Below, piece after piece: positions 8,399 to 17,710 of a stretch of DNA of 64,000 bases. Under the pieces are notes generated by a model that saw nothing but the letters and a program-made list of their open reading frames with translations, was not told the origin of the DNA and made no database searches. The number at the start of each line of letters is the position of its first letter. Position 1 is the first letter of the stretch. This DNA comes from Rhodospirillales bacterium. GTDB taxonomy: Bacteria; Pseudomonadota; Alphaproteobacteria; Acetobacterales; Acetobacteraceae. The position numbers and the translations under genes were made by a program. The stretch lies in NCBI GenBank assembly GCA_017304945.1, contig JAFKLG010000076.1, positions 1 to 64,000 on the forward strand. Direction: 5' to 3'.

Positions 8399-9531
8399 GC
8401 CGGGAAGCCGGCTGGCGGCGCGAAGCGCATCGTGGCCGCACCCGAACCGGCCTCGATCGTACCGATGCGGCTGACCGTCTCGCCCGCCTCCTGCAGCAGC
8501 GCCGTCGCGGCTTCGGCGTCGGCCGCGGCGACCACCACCACCATGCCCACGCCGCAATTGAACACGCGCAGCATTTCCTCGGCCGCAACCCCGCCCGTCC
8601 GCGCCAGCCAGGCGAACACCGGCGGCACCGTCCAGGTCGCGGTCAGCGCCGCCACCGAACCCTCCGGCAGCACGCGGGGCAGGTTGCCGGGCAGGCCGCC
8701 GCCGGTGATGTGGGCCGCCGCCTTCAACAGCCCGGCGCGGTGCAGCGCCAGCAGCGAGCGGACATAGATGCGGGTGGGCGCGAGCAGCGCCGTGGCCAGG
8801 GTCTGCCCCGGCGCAAATGGGGCCGGTGCGTCCCACGCCAGCCCGCTTGCCGCCACTACCCGGCGCACCAGGGAGAAACCGTTCGAGTGGACGCCGCTGC
8901 TGCCGATGCCCAGCAGCACGTCGCCCGGCGCGACCTCGCGCGGCAGCAGCGCATCGCGTTCCGCGGCGCCGACCGAGAACCCGGCAAGGTCGTAGTCGCC
9001 CTCGGCATACAGGCCCGGCATCTCCGCCGTCTCGCCGCCGACCAGCGCGCACTCGGCCTGACGGCAGCCCTCGGCGATGCCGGCGATCACCGCCCGCGCC
9101 TGCGCCACCGAGAGTTTGCCGGTTGCGAAGTAGTCGAGGAAGAACAGCGGCGCCGCGCCCTGCACCACCAGGTCGTTCACACACATCGCCACGAGGTCGA
9201 TGCCGACCGTGTCGTGGCAGCCCGTGTCGATCGCGATCTTCAGCTTGGTGCCGACGCCATCCGTGGTGGAGACCAGCACCGGATCACGGAACCCCGCCGC
9301 CTTCAGGTCGAACAGCGCGCCAAACCCGCCGAGGCCGCCCATCACGCCCGGCCGGCTGGTGGAGCGGGCCAGCGGCTTGATGGCCTCGACCAGCGCCTCG
9401 CCCGCATCGATGTCGACGCCGGCGCTCCGGTAATCGAGCCCGTTGCGGCCATCGCCGGCGTCGGTCCCGGCGCCCGTACCGGGCGCGGTTTCCGCACGGC
9501 CGCCCGCGCGCTGGTGATCTCCACTGGTCAT
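8395..9531 (-). CDS. purM: phosphoribosylformylglycinamidine cyclo-ligase (AIR synthetase)
   Basis: Closes FGAM to AIR in purine synthesis. Conserved blocks include the [12 protein letters not shown] start, [11 protein letters not shown] for ATP/Mg binding, [10 protein letters not shown], and [12 protein letters not shown]. The 378-residue product carries an extra N-terminal stretch of about 30 residues rich in Gly, Ala and Thr before the family core, so an internal start is possible. purM-purN is the standard alphaproteobacterial pair. It is divergent from the phosphatidyltransferase gene by about 110 bp. Confidence 0.95.
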   Translation of the reverse strand: MTSGDHQRAGGRAETAPGTGAGTDAGDGRNGLDYRSAGVDIDAGEALVEAIKPLARSTSRPGVMGGLGGFGALFDLKAAGFRDPVLVSTTDGVGTKLKIAIDTGCHDTVGIDLVAMCVNDLVVQGAAPLFFLDYFATGKLSVAQARAVIAGIAEGCRQAECALVGGETAEMPGLYAEGDYDLAGFSVGAAERDALLPREVAPGDVLLGIGSSGVHSNGFSLVRRVVAASGLAWDAPAPFAPGQTLATALLAPTRIYVRSLLALHRAGLLKAAAHITGGGLPGNLPRVLPEGSVAALTATWTVPPVFAWLARTGGVAAEEMLRVFNCGVGMVVVVAAADAEAATALLQEAGETVSRIGTIEAGSGAATMRFAPPAGFPA

Positions 9532-9640
9532 GGCGGCCCTCTATACAGTAAGCCGGTTGGCGGGGGCGGACACAACCATAGCCGTCCGCTCCAGGCAATG
9601 CGCAGCGGACGGGAGCGCGGACGGCGGAGGACCCGAGTGG

Positions 9641-10210
9641 ATGCCTGACGGATCGCAGCTCGGCCGCAATGCCTCCGCCGCACTGGTGACGCTGCCGAAC
9701 GTGATCACCTTCATGCGGCTCTGCGCCGTGCCGGCTTCCTGCTGGCTGGTGGTGGAGCGGCAGTTCGATTTCGCCTTCTACCTGTTCGTGGCCGCCGGCC
9801 TGTCGGACGCGGTGGATGGCTGGCTCGCCCGCCGGATGGGCGGCGGCAACATGGTGGGCGCGGTGCTCGACCCGGTGGCCGACAAGGCGCTGCTGGTGAC
9901 GATGTACGTCACGCTCGCCGCGGTGAACGTGCTGCCGGACTGGCTCGCCATCCTGGTCGTCTTCCGCGATCTCGTGATCGTCGGCGGCATCCTGGTCCTC
10001 GGCATCCTCGGGCACCACGTCGCCATCCGGCCGCTGCTGGTCTCCAAGCTCAACACGACGCTGCAGATCGGGCTGGTGGCGGCAGCGCTCGCGGTCAGCG
10101 GCTTCGGACTGCAGGTGCCGCTGCTGATCACCGCGCTCGTCTGGGCGGTGGCGGTCAGCACCCTCGTCTCCGGCGCCGCCTATGTGTGGATGACCGCGAC
10201 CGCGCCATGA
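9641..10210 (+). CDS. CDP-alcohol phosphatidyltransferase family protein (PgsA-like)
   Basis: An integral membrane enzyme that condenses a CDP-activated lipid with an alcohol, most likely glycerol-3-phosphate. The diagnostic motif D-x2-DG-x2-AR-x8-G-x3-D-x3-D is perfect: D56, D59-G60, A63-R64, G73, D77, D81. The 189-residue size and about six hydrophobic segments fit the family. The start at ATG 9641 follows GGAGG. It overlaps the downstream permease gene by four bases (ATGA), so the two are coupled. The alcohol acceptor cannot be read from the sequence. Confidence 0.88.
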   Translation: MPDGSQLGRNASAALVTLPNVITFMRLCAVPASCWLVVERQFDFAFYLFVAAGLSDAVDGWLARRMGGGNMVGAVLDPVADKALLVTMYVTLAAVNVLPDWLAILVVFRDLVIVGGILVLGILGHHVAIRPLLVSKLNTTLQIGLVAAALAVSGFGLQVPLLITALVWAVAVSTLVSGAAYVWMTATAP

Positions 10211-11370
10211 CGTCCGCCGATACCGCCCCGCGCCCCGATCCGGCCCCCCGCGGGGTGCCCGCCGACCCGCCGCGCGAGACGATCATCGTGCCCGCGCCCT
10301 CCAAAGGGGCCACCCGCGCCCAGCGCATCGCCCTCGGCCTCGGGCTGCTGGTGACGGCCTGGATCACGCTGCAGCTCTTCGCCTCGGTGCTCGCGCCGTT
10401 CGTCGCGGCGGCGGTGATCGCCTACGCGCTCGATCCGCCCACCACGGACCTCACCCGACTCGGCCTCGGCCGTGGCGCGGCCGCGTTGTTGATGATCCTG
10501 GCGCTGCTCGCGAGCGTGCTGCTGTTCGCGCTGCTGCTCTATCCGCTGCTGCTCTCCCAGATCGGGCTGCTGGTCGCCCGCATTCCGCAATACGCGACGC
10601 TGCTGCAAGGCTGGGCGCGCGAGGTGCTGACCGATCTGCAGGACAAGTTCGGGCCCGACGTGGTGAACGACAAGCTGCGCGACCTGGTCAGCGGCCAGGC
10701 GGCCAGCATGCTCAGCATCCTGCTGTCCACCGTCACCGGCCTGATCGGCAGCGGCTTCGCGATCTTCAACCTGCTCTCGCTCGCCGTGGTCACCCCGGTG
10801 GTGGGCTTCTACCTGCTGCGCGACTGGCCGACCGTGGTGCAGAAGATCGATTCCTGGCTGCCGCATCGCTATGGCGGGGTGATCCGTGCCCAGGCCCGCG
10901 AGGTCGACCGGGTGCTGTCGGCCTGGGTGCGCGGACAGGCGCTGTGCTGCCTGATCCTGGCCGGCTACTACGCGGTGGGGCTGACGATCGCCGGGCTCGA
11001 CCTGGGGCTGGTGGTGGGCCTGTCAGCCGGCATCCTGTCCTTCATCCCGTATGTGGGTTCGATCACCGGCGGCGTCACGGCGATCGGACTGGCACTGGCC
11101 CAGTTCCCCGACTGGCGCGGAATCGCGGTGGTGATCACCGTGCTCATTTCAGGCCAAGTGCTGGAAGGCTACGTGATCTATCCCCGTTTCCTCGGCGACC
11201 GCGTGGAACTGCCGGCGGTCTGGGTGATCTTCGCGCTGTTTGCCGGTGGCGCGGCTTTCGGGTTCCTGGGGATCATGCTGGCGGTGCCGGTCGCGGCCAC
11301 CATCGGCGTGTTGTTTCGTTTCTGGTTGCGCCGCTACCTGAAGAGCCCGCTTTACCTGGATCCGCCCTGA
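10207..11370 (+). CDS. AI-2E family (PerM-type) membrane transporter
   Basis: A 387-residue polytopic membrane protein of the AI-2E/PerM exporter family. It has an N-terminal helix pair (about 35-85), a long amphipathic soluble stretch (about 110-160), and the conserved C-terminal half (ILSFIPYVGSITGG, then GFLGIMLAVPVAA). The start is set at ATG 10207, which overlaps the previous stop as ATGA; an ATG 21 bp upstream is possible. Many members of this family export ions or unknown solutes, so autoinducer-2 transport should not be assumed. Confidence 0.9.
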   Translation: MTSADTAPRPDPAPRGVPADPPRETIIVPAPSKGATRAQRIALGLGLLVTAWITLQLFASVLAPFVAAAVIAYALDPPTTDLTRLGLGRGAAALLMILALLASVLLFALLLYPLLLSQIGLLVARIPQYATLLQGWAREVLTDLQDKFGPDVVNDKLRDLVSGQAASMLSILLSTVTGLIGSGFAIFNLLSLAVVTPVVGFYLLRDWPTVVQKIDSWLPHRYGGVIRAQAREVDRVLSAWVRGQALCCLILAGYYAVGLTIAGLDLGLVVGLSAGILSFIPYVGSITGGVTAIGLALAQFPDWRGIAVVITVLISGQVLEGYVIYPRFLGDRVELPAVWVIFALFAGGAAFGFLGIMLAVPVAATIGVLFRFWLRRYLKSPLYLDPP

Positions 11371-11758
11371 CGCACGGCAAATCGCATGTGCAGGCCGGTG
11401 CGGTGTCGTCCTGGTGACATTTCGGTAATGTGTCCTGGCGATAATGCGACGTTGCAATCGTGGCGGCCATCATAACCTGCATGGTCGTGACTTGTATTTG
11501 TGGGTCTCAGCACTGTGTCCCGGAAGCGCGTCGGTCACCACAGGTTGAGCTTTGATGTCGTTCGTCGAATCCAATCGAACGCTTGCCAAGAACCGCCCTG
11601 TCACTTAAGTGAAGACAGAACCGATTCGCTGGGAAAGACCCTGTCGTGGATCATGTGGCTCCGGTGCGCCGGCGCGACGCAGTGATCGGGCACTTCGTGC
11701 CGCCTGTGCGGCACGACGACGGATTTTCCGTAGCGTCATCGCCAACCGGACAGAGATC
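11371..11758. other. 388-bp intergenic region of lower G+C with two palindromes
   Basis: No supported gene. The stretch is visibly A+T-richer than its surroundings. It contains a perfect 12-bp palindrome TCACTTAAGTGA (11601-11612) and an inverted repeat GTGCCGC-N4-GCGGCAC (11697-11714), both upstream of the AT-hook protein. These are plausible operator or leader-hairpin elements for that gene. I could not pick a convincing -35/-10 pair. Confidence 0.5.
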
Positions 11759-12589
11759 GTGTCTGAAAACGTCAAGCTGCCTGAACAGCCTCACGAAAAC
11801 TTCCTGAAGCTATCCGAGGAGGCGGCCCCGGCCGAACCAGCGCACATGCAGGAGGTGGAGGCGCAGATGCGCCGCGCCCTCGGCCTGTTCGGCGCGCCCC
11901 GCCGGCAGGACGCCGAACGTCCGCAGCCGGCCGCGCATGCGCCGCGCCAGGCCGAACGTCCCGCTGCGGGGGCGGCCCACAAGCGCCGCTTCGTCCAGGA
12001 CGGGGAGGTGCCGGTCACCGTCCTGCACAGCGCGCGCCGCGAGCATGCGGCCGATGCGCCAGGCTCGCGGCTCGAGGCGGCGGAAGCCGCCGCGGCGACG
12101 CACCAGGCCGCGCGGGAGCGTGCGGAGCGCGCCCTTGCGGAGGCGCACGCGACGATCCACGACCTTCAGACCAAGCTGGGACACGCGCAATTGGCCAAGA
12201 CTGAGCTGCAAGCCGCCGCGCAGCGAGAGCAGGAGACGCTCGCGGCCCTCCGGCAGGAGTTGCGAGCGACGAACGAGCGCGCCGTGAACGCGGAAACCAC
12301 CTGCGAGAAGCTGCAGCGCCAGCTCGCCGATCTCGAGGCGAAGCTGGTGGAGGAGCAGGCCGCGCGCCGTGCCGCGGACCTGGCGCGCGAGGATGCCGAG
12401 TCGCTGCTGCGGGAGCTCGATTCTTCCGGACCGGTCGACCTGCCGGCGAAGCGCCCGGGTCGCCCGCCGAAGACTCCGGGGGCGGTGAAGCCGTCGCGTC
12501 GTGCCGCCGCGGTGGCGGCCGAGGATGGCGCCGAACCGGTGCAGTGGTGGCTGATGCCCGCCAAGCAGCCGAAGCGCCGCAAGGGCTGA
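11759..12589 (+). CDS. coiled-coil protein with an AT-hook-like motif
   Basis: Function unknown. The 276-residue product has a disordered, Pro/Ala-rich N-terminal third, a long heptad-rich coiled coil (about 104-222, rich in Ala, Glu, Gln, Arg), then an AT-hook-like core KRPGRPPK (about 231-238), a basic stretch PSRRAA, a hydrophobic VQWWLMP (261-267) and a basic end KRRKG. AT-hooks bind the minor groove of A+T-rich DNA, so a role in DNA organisation or regulation is an inference. The start is a GTG at 11759; the frame stays open for 50 more codons upstream, but that part reads as intergenic DNA. It sits between an unusual low-G+C leader and a palindromic repeat array. Confidence 0.7.
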   Translation: MSENVKLPEQPHENFLKLSEEAAPAEPAHMQEVEAQMRRALGLFGAPRRQDAERPQPAAHAPRQAERPAAGAAHKRRFVQDGEVPVTVLHSARREHAADAPGSRLEAAEAAAATHQAARERAERALAEAHATIHDLQTKLGHAQLAKTELQAAAQREQETLAALRQELRATNERAVNAETTCEKLQRQLADLEAKLVEEQAARRAADLAREDAESLLRELDSSGPVDLPAKRPGRPPKTPGAVKPSRRAAAVAAEDGAEPVQWWLMPAKQPKRRKG

Positions 12590-12653
12590 GTTCAGCGAGG
12601 GCGGCCGTGCGCCTGCGCGCCGTCAGGACGCAGGCCGAAGGGTGCAGGCGCGA

Positions 12654-12866
12654 CCCCCCGTGTCATGGCCGGCGAAGGCCGGCCATCCACGACTGACATT
12701 CAGACCCAACCCCCCGTGTCATGGCCGGCGAAGGCCGGCCATTCACGACTGACATTCAGACCCAACCCCCGTGTCATGGCCGGCGCAGGCCGGCCATCCA
12801 CGACTGACATTCAGACCCGGGGCAAAGTCATGGATGGCCGGCCTGCGCCGGCCATGACACGGGGGC
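12654..12866. repeat. REP/BIME-like repeat array 2: three 56-bp tandem copies plus an inverted copy
   Basis: Three near-identical direct repeats of about 56 bp begin at 12654, 12710 and 12766. Each carries C5-6, GTGTCATGGCCGGC, GGCCGGCCATCCACGAC and CTGACATTCAGACCC. The third copy pairs with an inverted copy: arms 12771-12804 and 12827-12860 match at 33 of 34 positions with a 22-base loop. Degenerate partial units continue to about 12945. The rest of the gap (12590-12653, 12867-12947) holds nothing else. It is the same family as 2490-2740 and again lies between convergent genes. Confidence 0.88.
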
Positions 12867-12947
12867 GCCTGCGCCGGCCATGAGACGGGGGCGTCTACGC
12901 CCGTCATGACACAAGCGCGCCTGCGCCGGCCACGACACGGGGGCGGG

Positions 12948-14249
12948 TCACGCCTCCACGGCGGTGGCCGGGGTCTCGATGCCGCTGGCGGGGTGGTCGA
13001 GCTCGCGCCGCACGTGGTCAAGATCCAGCGCGCCTTCCCACCAGGCGACGAACAGCGTCGCCACCGTGTTGCCGAACAGGTTGGTGATCGCGCGCGCCTC
13101 GCTCATGAAGCGGTCGACGCCCAGCACCAGCACCATGCCGGCGACCGGCACCTTCCCGTTCATCGTCGCAAGCGTGGCCGCCAGCGTAATGAACCCGCCA
13201 CCCGTGACCGTGGCCGCGCCCTTGGAGGTCAGCAGCAGGACCGCCAGGATCAGGATGTAGTCCCCCCAGGACAGCGGGATGTTCAGCGCCTGCGCGATGA
13301 AGGCGATCGCCATCGTGAAGTAGATCGACGAGCCGTCGAGGTTGAACGCATAGCCCAGCGGCACGGTCAGGCCGACCAGCGATTGTCCGCAGCCCAGGCG
13401 CTCGAGCTTGCCCATCAGCGTCGGCATCGCCGCCTCCGAGGAGGAGGTGCCGAGGACGATCAGGAACTCCTCTTTCACGTAGCGCAGGATCTTGAGGATG
13501 TTCAGCCCTATGACGCGGGCGACGAGCCCGAGCACGACGAAGATGAAGAGGGCGCAGGTCAGGTAGAAGCACAGCATCAGCAGGCCGAGTTGTGCGAGCG
13601 CGCCGATCCCGTAGCGGCCGATGGTGAAGGCCATGGCGCCGAACGCGCCCAGCGGGGCGAGTCGCATGATCAGGCCGATCACCTCGAACAGCGCGCCGCC
13701 GGCCTGGTCGAGGAAGTGCACGACCTGCTTTCCGTTCTTCCCCATGCGCGACAGGCCGAGGCCGAACAGCACGGCGAACAGCAGCACCTGCAGGATCTCG
13801 CCGCGCGCGAAGGCGTCGACCACGGTGTTGGGGATGATGTTGAGCAGGAAGTCCGCGACGCCCTGGTGCGGCGCGTTGGCGTAGCGGGCGACGGCGGACT
13901 TGTCCAAGGTCGCGGGGTCGACGTTCAGCCCGGCGCCCGGCCGGATGACGTGGCCGACGACCAGGCTGATGGCCATCGCGGCGGTGGTCAGCACCTCGAA
14001 GTAGATGATGGCTTTCAGGCCGATGCGGCCGACCTCGCGGGCATCGGACAGCTTGGCGATGCCCACCACCACCGTCACGAAGATGATCGGCGCGATGATC
14101 ATGCGCACGAGCTTGATGAAGCCGTCGCCGAACGGCTGCATCTGCACCCCGAGGCTGGGCCAGAAATGGCCGAGTGCGGCGCCGATCAGGACCCCGAGGA
14201 TGACCTGGATGTAGAGGGATTTGGACGCTTTCGCGGTGACGACGGCCAT
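12948..14249 (-). CDS. dctA: C4-dicarboxylate:cation symporter DctA
   Basis: Inner-membrane importer of succinate, fumarate and malate of the dicarboxylate/amino acid:cation symporter family. The 433-residue product has the family architecture: N-terminal helices ([14 protein letters not shown]), the [18 protein letters not shown] block, the serine-rich re-entrant loop [10 protein letters not shown], the [12 protein letters not shown] motif and the second hairpin [12 protein letters not shown]. Length and motifs match DctA closely. It is transcribed leftward, divergent from the FAA hydrolase gene with about 180 bp between the starts. No DctB/DctD regulators are nearby. Confidence 0.95.
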   Translation of the reverse strand: MAVVTAKASKSLYIQVILGVLIGAALGHFWPSLGVQMQPFGDGFIKLVRMIIAPIIFVTVVVGIAKLSDAREVGRIGLKAIIYFEVLTTAAMAISLVVGHVIRPGAGLNVDPATLDKSAVARYANAPHQGVADFLLNIIPNTVVDAFARGEILQVLLFAVLFGLGLSRMGKNGKQVVHFLDQAGGALFEVIGLIMRLAPLGAFGAMAFTIGRYGIGALAQLGLLMLCFYLTCALFIFVVLGLVARVIGLNILKILRYVKEEFLIVLGTSSSEAAMPTLMGKLERLGCGQSLVGLTVPLGYAFNLDGSSIYFTMAIAFIAQALNIPLSWGDYILILAVLLLTSKGAATVTGGGFITLAATLATMNGKVPVAGMVLVLGVDRFMSEARAITNLFGNTVATLFVAWWEGALDLDHVRRELDHPASGIETPATAVEA

Positions 14250-14429
14250 CGGGTGCGCTCGTTCGGAGGGGTGCGTACGCCCGGCGGCCCCGGCCGCGGA
14301 CCTTCGGGGAGACGGGGCCGGGGCCCGTTCGATGGCGGCTGGTGTCCGCCACGTGGTCGGGGCGCTCTTTCCCTGGGTAGGGGCGGCGTCTATGGTCCGC
14401 CCTCCTTACGCAGCGGCAGGATAGTACGC

Positions 14430-15116
14430 ATGGCTGACTTCGTCATCCCCCCGCCGGCCATCGTGGCGGTGCCCGTCGCGGGCGGCGGCGCGTTCCCGGT
14501 GCGCCGCATCTTCTGCGTGGGCCGCAACTATGCCGAACATGCGCGCGAGATGGGCAGCGACCCGGACCGTGAGCCGCCCTTCTTCTTCATGAAGCCGGCC
14601 GACGCGCTGCTGCTGAACGATGCCGACATGCCCTATCCGCCGCAGAGCAAGCAGCTCCACCACGAGATGGAGCTGGTGGTGGCGATCGGCGAAGGCGGGG
14701 CCGACATCGCCGAAGCCGACGCGCTGAAGCACGTCTGGGGCTATGCCGCCGGCCTCGACATGACCCGGCGCGACCTGCAGAACGCGGCGAAGAAGGAAGG
14801 CAAGCCCTGGGACATGGGGAAGGGGTTCGACCACTCCGCCCCGATCGGGCTGATGGTGCCGGCGGCCAAGGTGGGCCATCCGGACAAGGGCCTGATCGAG
14901 TTGAAGGTGAACGGCAAGGTCCGCCAGACCTCCGACCTCGCCAAGATGATCTGGAACGTGCCCGAGACGATCGCCTATCTGTCGCGCCTGGTCCGGCTCG
15001 CACCCGGCGACCTGATCTTCACCGGCACGCCGGAGAACGTGGCGGCGGTGGAGCGGGGCGACCTGCTGGAGGGCGTCGTGGCGGGCGTCGGGACCGTGAG
15101 GACGCGCATCGTCTGA
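14430..15116 (+). CDS. fumarylacetoacetate hydrolase family protein
   Basis: A 228-residue FAH-fold hydrolase. The start region RIFCVGRNYAEHAREMG and PFFFMKPADAL, the metal-binding HHEMELVVAIG, and the C-terminal PGDLIFTGTPENVA are typical of the short acylpyruvase / fumarylpyruvate hydrolase branch (FAHD1-like). Such enzymes cleave C-C bonds in beta-diketo acids or decarboxylate oxaloacetate. The true start is ATG 14430; the much longer open frame upstream is antisense to dctA. It overlaps xth by one base (TGATG). The precise substrate is not decidable here. Confidence 0.9.
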   Translation: MADFVIPPPAIVAVPVAGGGAFPVRRIFCVGRNYAEHAREMGSDPDREPPFFFMKPADALLLNDADMPYPPQSKQLHHEMELVVAIGEGGADIAEADALKHVWGYAAGLDMTRRDLQNAAKKEGKPWDMGKGFDHSAPIGLMVPAAKVGHPDKGLIELKVNGKVRQTSDLAKMIWNVPETIAYLSRLVRLAPGDLIFTGTPENVAAVERGDLLEGVVAGVGTVRTRIV

Positions 15117-15922
15117 TGCCGGCCTTTCGCGTTGCCACCTGGAACATCAACTCGTTGCGGCTGCGCCAGACCCTCCTGAAGGAGCTGGTGGCGGCGCTCG
15201 ATCCCGACGTGATCTGCCTGCAGGAGACCAAGGTCCCGGACCCGCTCTTTCCAGTGGAGGCGCCGGAGGCGCTGGGCTACCCGCACACGGTCTATCGCGG
15301 CATGAAGGGCTACAACGGGGTCGCGATCCTGTCGCGCTTGCCGCTCGAGCTGCATGAGGGGGCGCCCGACTGGTGCGGCAAGGGCGATTGCCGCCACATC
15401 GCCGCCGCGGTGGACACGCCGGGCGGCCCGATCGAGCTGCACAATTTCTACGTCCCGGCCGGCGGCGACGTGCCTGATCGCGGCCAGAACCCGAAATACG
15501 GGCACAAGCTCGATTTCGTCGCCGAGGCGCGCGCCTGGTTCGCGGAGCGGGCGGGATTCGCCCGCAGCATGCTGGTGGGCGACCTCAACATCGCGCCGCT
15601 CGAGCACGACGTCTGGAGCCACAAGCAGTTGCTCAACGTGGTCAGCCACACGCCGCCGGAGACGGACGGGCTGCTCGCCTGGCAGGACACCGGCTTCGTC
15701 GACGCGGTGCGGCATTTCGTGCCGGCGGACCAGAAGCTCTACACGTGGTGGTCGTATCGCAACCGCGACTGGCGTGCCTCCGACCGCGGGCGGCGGCTCG
15801 ACCATGTCTGGGTGACGCCGGACCTGCAGGGGGCGTTGTCCCGGTACGTGGTGCTGAAGGATGCGCGGGACTGGCCGCAGGGATCGGACCACGTGCCGGT
15901 CTGCGTCGAGCTCTCGCTGTAG
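15116..15922 (+). CDS. xth: exodeoxyribonuclease III (AP endonuclease)
   Basis: Base-excision repair enzyme that incises abasic sites and removes 3' blocks. The 268-residue protein shows the exonuclease-endonuclease-phosphatase fold motifs: WNINSLR with N10, LQETK with E37, GDLNIAPLEHDVW, and the C-terminal catalytic GSDHVPV with its Asp-His pair. Length is standard. It is translationally coupled to the preceding FAA hydrolase gene by a one-base overlap. Confidence 0.94.
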   Translation: MPAFRVATWNINSLRLRQTLLKELVAALDPDVICLQETKVPDPLFPVEAPEALGYPHTVYRGMKGYNGVAILSRLPLELHEGAPDWCGKGDCRHIAAAVDTPGGPIELHNFYVPAGGDVPDRGQNPKYGHKLDFVAEARAWFAERAGFARSMLVGDLNIAPLEHDVWSHKQLLNVVSHTPPETDGLLAWQDTGFVDAVRHFVPADQKLYTWWSYRNRDWRASDRGRRLDHVWVTPDLQGALSRYVVLKDARDWPQGSDHVPVCVELSL

Positions 15923-15980
15923 CCGCCCCGATCCGGCTCCTGCGAGTACCTCTCCGATCCGGGCGAGGTCGGCCGGCGGC

Positions 15981-15999
15981 ATGCACGTCATGCGTGCAT
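15981..15999. promoter_or_regulatory. inverted repeat upstream of the pnt operon
   Basis: ATGCACG-N5-CGTGCAT is a perfect 7-bp-arm inverted repeat 131 bp upstream of pntAA, in the only non-coding gap before the operon. It is a candidate operator; no regulator is assigned. Confidence 0.3.
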
Positions 16000-16129
16000 A
16001 TGCCGGTGTCGGCACGTGTGCTTTTTGGGCGGACTCCCCTTGCGCGAGCGGTCCGAGGGGTGCATTGGAGCGCACAAACGGCCCCGTCCTGTGCGGTTTG
16101 TCGCCGCCCTCCATGACGTGAAGGAATGA

Positions 16130-17272
16130 ATGATGCGCCTTGCCGTGCTGAAGGAACGGCGCGCCGCCGAGACGCGCGTCGCGGCCACGCCCGAAACCGT
16201 CAAGCGCCTGATCGGATTGGGACTTTCCGTAGCGGTCGAAGCTGGGGCAGGGGCCCAGGCCGCCATTCCGGACGCTGAATTCGCCGCCGCCGGGGCCGAG
16301 ATCGCGCCCGATGCCGCGGCCGCCCTCGCCGGCGCGGGCATCGTCTTCACCGTGCAGGCGCCGCTGCCGGAAGAACGGGCCCTCATTCCGCGCGGCGCGC
16401 TGCTGGTGTGCATCGCCGGCGCCTTCGCCGACCCGAGCTTGGTGCCGGCTCTGGCAGAGGCCGGGATCGACGCCGCAGCGATGGAGCTGCTGCCCCGCAT
16501 CACCCGCGCGCAATCGATGGACGTGCTGTCGAGCCAGGCGAACCTCGCCGGCTACCGCGCGGTGATCGAAGGGGCCGCGGCGTTCCAGCGCGGGTTCCCG
16601 ATGATGATGACGGCGGCCGGCACGGTCCCGCCCGCGCGGGTGTTCGTGATCGGCGCCGGCGTCGCCGGGTTGCAGGCGATCGCCACCGCCCGCCGGCTGG
16701 GCGCGATCGTCTCCGCGACCGACGTCCGTCCCGCCGCCAAGGAAGAAATCAAGTCGCTCGGCGCCAGCTTCGTCGGCGTCGAGGACGAGGAGACCGCCGG
16801 GCAGACCGGGGCCTACGCCAAGGAGATGTCGGACGCGTTCCGCCAGAAGCAGGCGGAGCTGATGGCGACCACCATCGCCAAGAACGACATCGTCATCTGC
16901 ACCGCGCTGGTGATGGGCCGGCGCGCGCCGGTGATCGTCACCCAGGCGATGGTCGATGCGATGAAGCCCGGTTCGGTGATCGTCGACATCGCCTCCGACG
17001 CCGGCGGCAATTGCGCGGCGACCCAGCCGGGGGAGAGCATCGTCACCCCGAACGGCGTCACCGTGCTGGGCTGGCACAACTGGCCGGGCCGCATTCCGGT
17101 CGCCGCGTCCTCGCTCTACGCGCGCAACCTGCTGACCTTCCTGACCACGTTCTGGGACAAGGAGGCGAAGGCGCCGAAGCTGCCCGAGGGCGACGAGATC
17201 GTGAAAGGCGTCATGCTCACCCGCGGCGGCGCCATCGTGCATCCGAACTTCCTCCCGGCCCAAGCGGCCTGA
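16130..17272 (+). CDS. pntAA: NAD(P) transhydrogenase subunit alpha, part 1
   Basis: Soluble NAD(H)-binding domain (dI) of the proton-translocating transhydrogenase, which uses the proton-motive force to reduce NADP+ with NADH. The 380-residue protein begins RLAVLKERRAAETRVA and has the Rossmann motif VFVIGAGVAGLQA near residue 170, followed by ATDVRPAAKEE. In this three-gene arrangement the membrane part of the alpha subunit is a separate gene. Tandem ATGs at 16130 and 16133 leave the start ambiguous by one codon. A spacing of 23 bp to pntAB supports one operon. Confidence 0.95.
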   Translation: MMRLAVLKERRAAETRVAATPETVKRLIGLGLSVAVEAGAGAQAAIPDAEFAAAGAEIAPDAAAALAGAGIVFTVQAPLPEERALIPRGALLVCIAGAFADPSLVPALAEAGIDAAAMELLPRITRAQSMDVLSSQANLAGYRAVIEGAAAFQRGFPMMMTAAGTVPPARVFVIGAGVAGLQAIATARRLGAIVSATDVRPAAKEEIKSLGASFVGVEDEETAGQTGAYAKEMSDAFRQKQAELMATTIAKNDIVICTALVMGRRAPVIVTQAMVDAMKPGSVIVDIASDAGGNCAATQPGESIVTPNGVTVLGWHNWPGRIPVAASSLYARNLLTFLTTFWDKEAKAPKLPEGDEIVKGVMLTRGGAIVHPNFLPAQAA

Positions 17273-17295
17273 CGGTCCCGATCGGAGACTGACCG

Positions 17296-17700
17296 ATGAA
17301 CCCCACCCAATTGGCGGAGGAGGCGTCCCGCCTCGCCGACCGAGCGAACGAGCTGGCGGCGCACGCACATGCCATGGCGGCGACGGTCGGCCTGCATGCC
17401 GCGCCCGTTGCCGAGGCGGTCGAGCCGTTCATCTTCCTGCTGGCCATTTTCCTGATGGCCTGCTTCGTCGGCTACTACGTGGTCTGGAACGTCACCCCGG
17501 CGCTGCACTCGCCGCTGATGGCGGTGACCAACGCGATCTCCTCGGTGATCATCGTGGGCGCGATGCTGGCGACCGGCCTCGGCACCAATGGCTGGGCGAT
17601 CGCATTTGGCTTCATCGCCGTGACCCTGGCGTCCGTGAACATCTTCGGCGGCTTCCTGGTCACCCAGCGCATGCTGTCGATGTTCAAGAAGAAGCAGTAG
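17296..17700 (+). CDS. pntAB: NAD(P) transhydrogenase subunit alpha, part 2
   Basis: Small membrane component (part of dII) of the split alpha subunit. The 134-residue product has a polar Ala-rich N-terminus of about 45 residues and three to four hydrophobic helices ([20 protein letters not shown], then [14 protein letters not shown] and the IAFGFIAV stretch), ending in [16 protein letters not shown], a typical family signature. It sits between pntAA and pntB, ten bases before the latter. Confidence 0.95.
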   Translation: MNPTQLAEEASRLADRANELAAHAHAMAATVGLHAAPVAEAVEPFIFLLAIFLMACFVGYYVVWNVTPALHSPLMAVTNAISSVIIVGAMLATGLGTNGWAIAFGFIAVTLASVNIFGGFLVTQRMLSMFKKKQ

Positions 17701-17710
17701 GCGCGCCCCG

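Noticed and set aside
12654..12818. Possible CRISPR array
   Set aside because: The 56-bp units abut directly with no unique spacers, carry internal palindromes, and no cas genes are present.
12906..14429. Rightward 500-codon extension upstream of the FAA hydrolase gene
   Set aside because: It is antisense to dctA with His/Asp/Arg-rich composition; the FAA hydrolase core begins only after ATG 14430.
15923..16129. Possible tRNA or small RNA before pntAA
   Set aside because: I looked for a T-loop and acceptor pairing and found only a short palindrome; no cloverleaf can be drawn. No tRNA was found in any other gap either.
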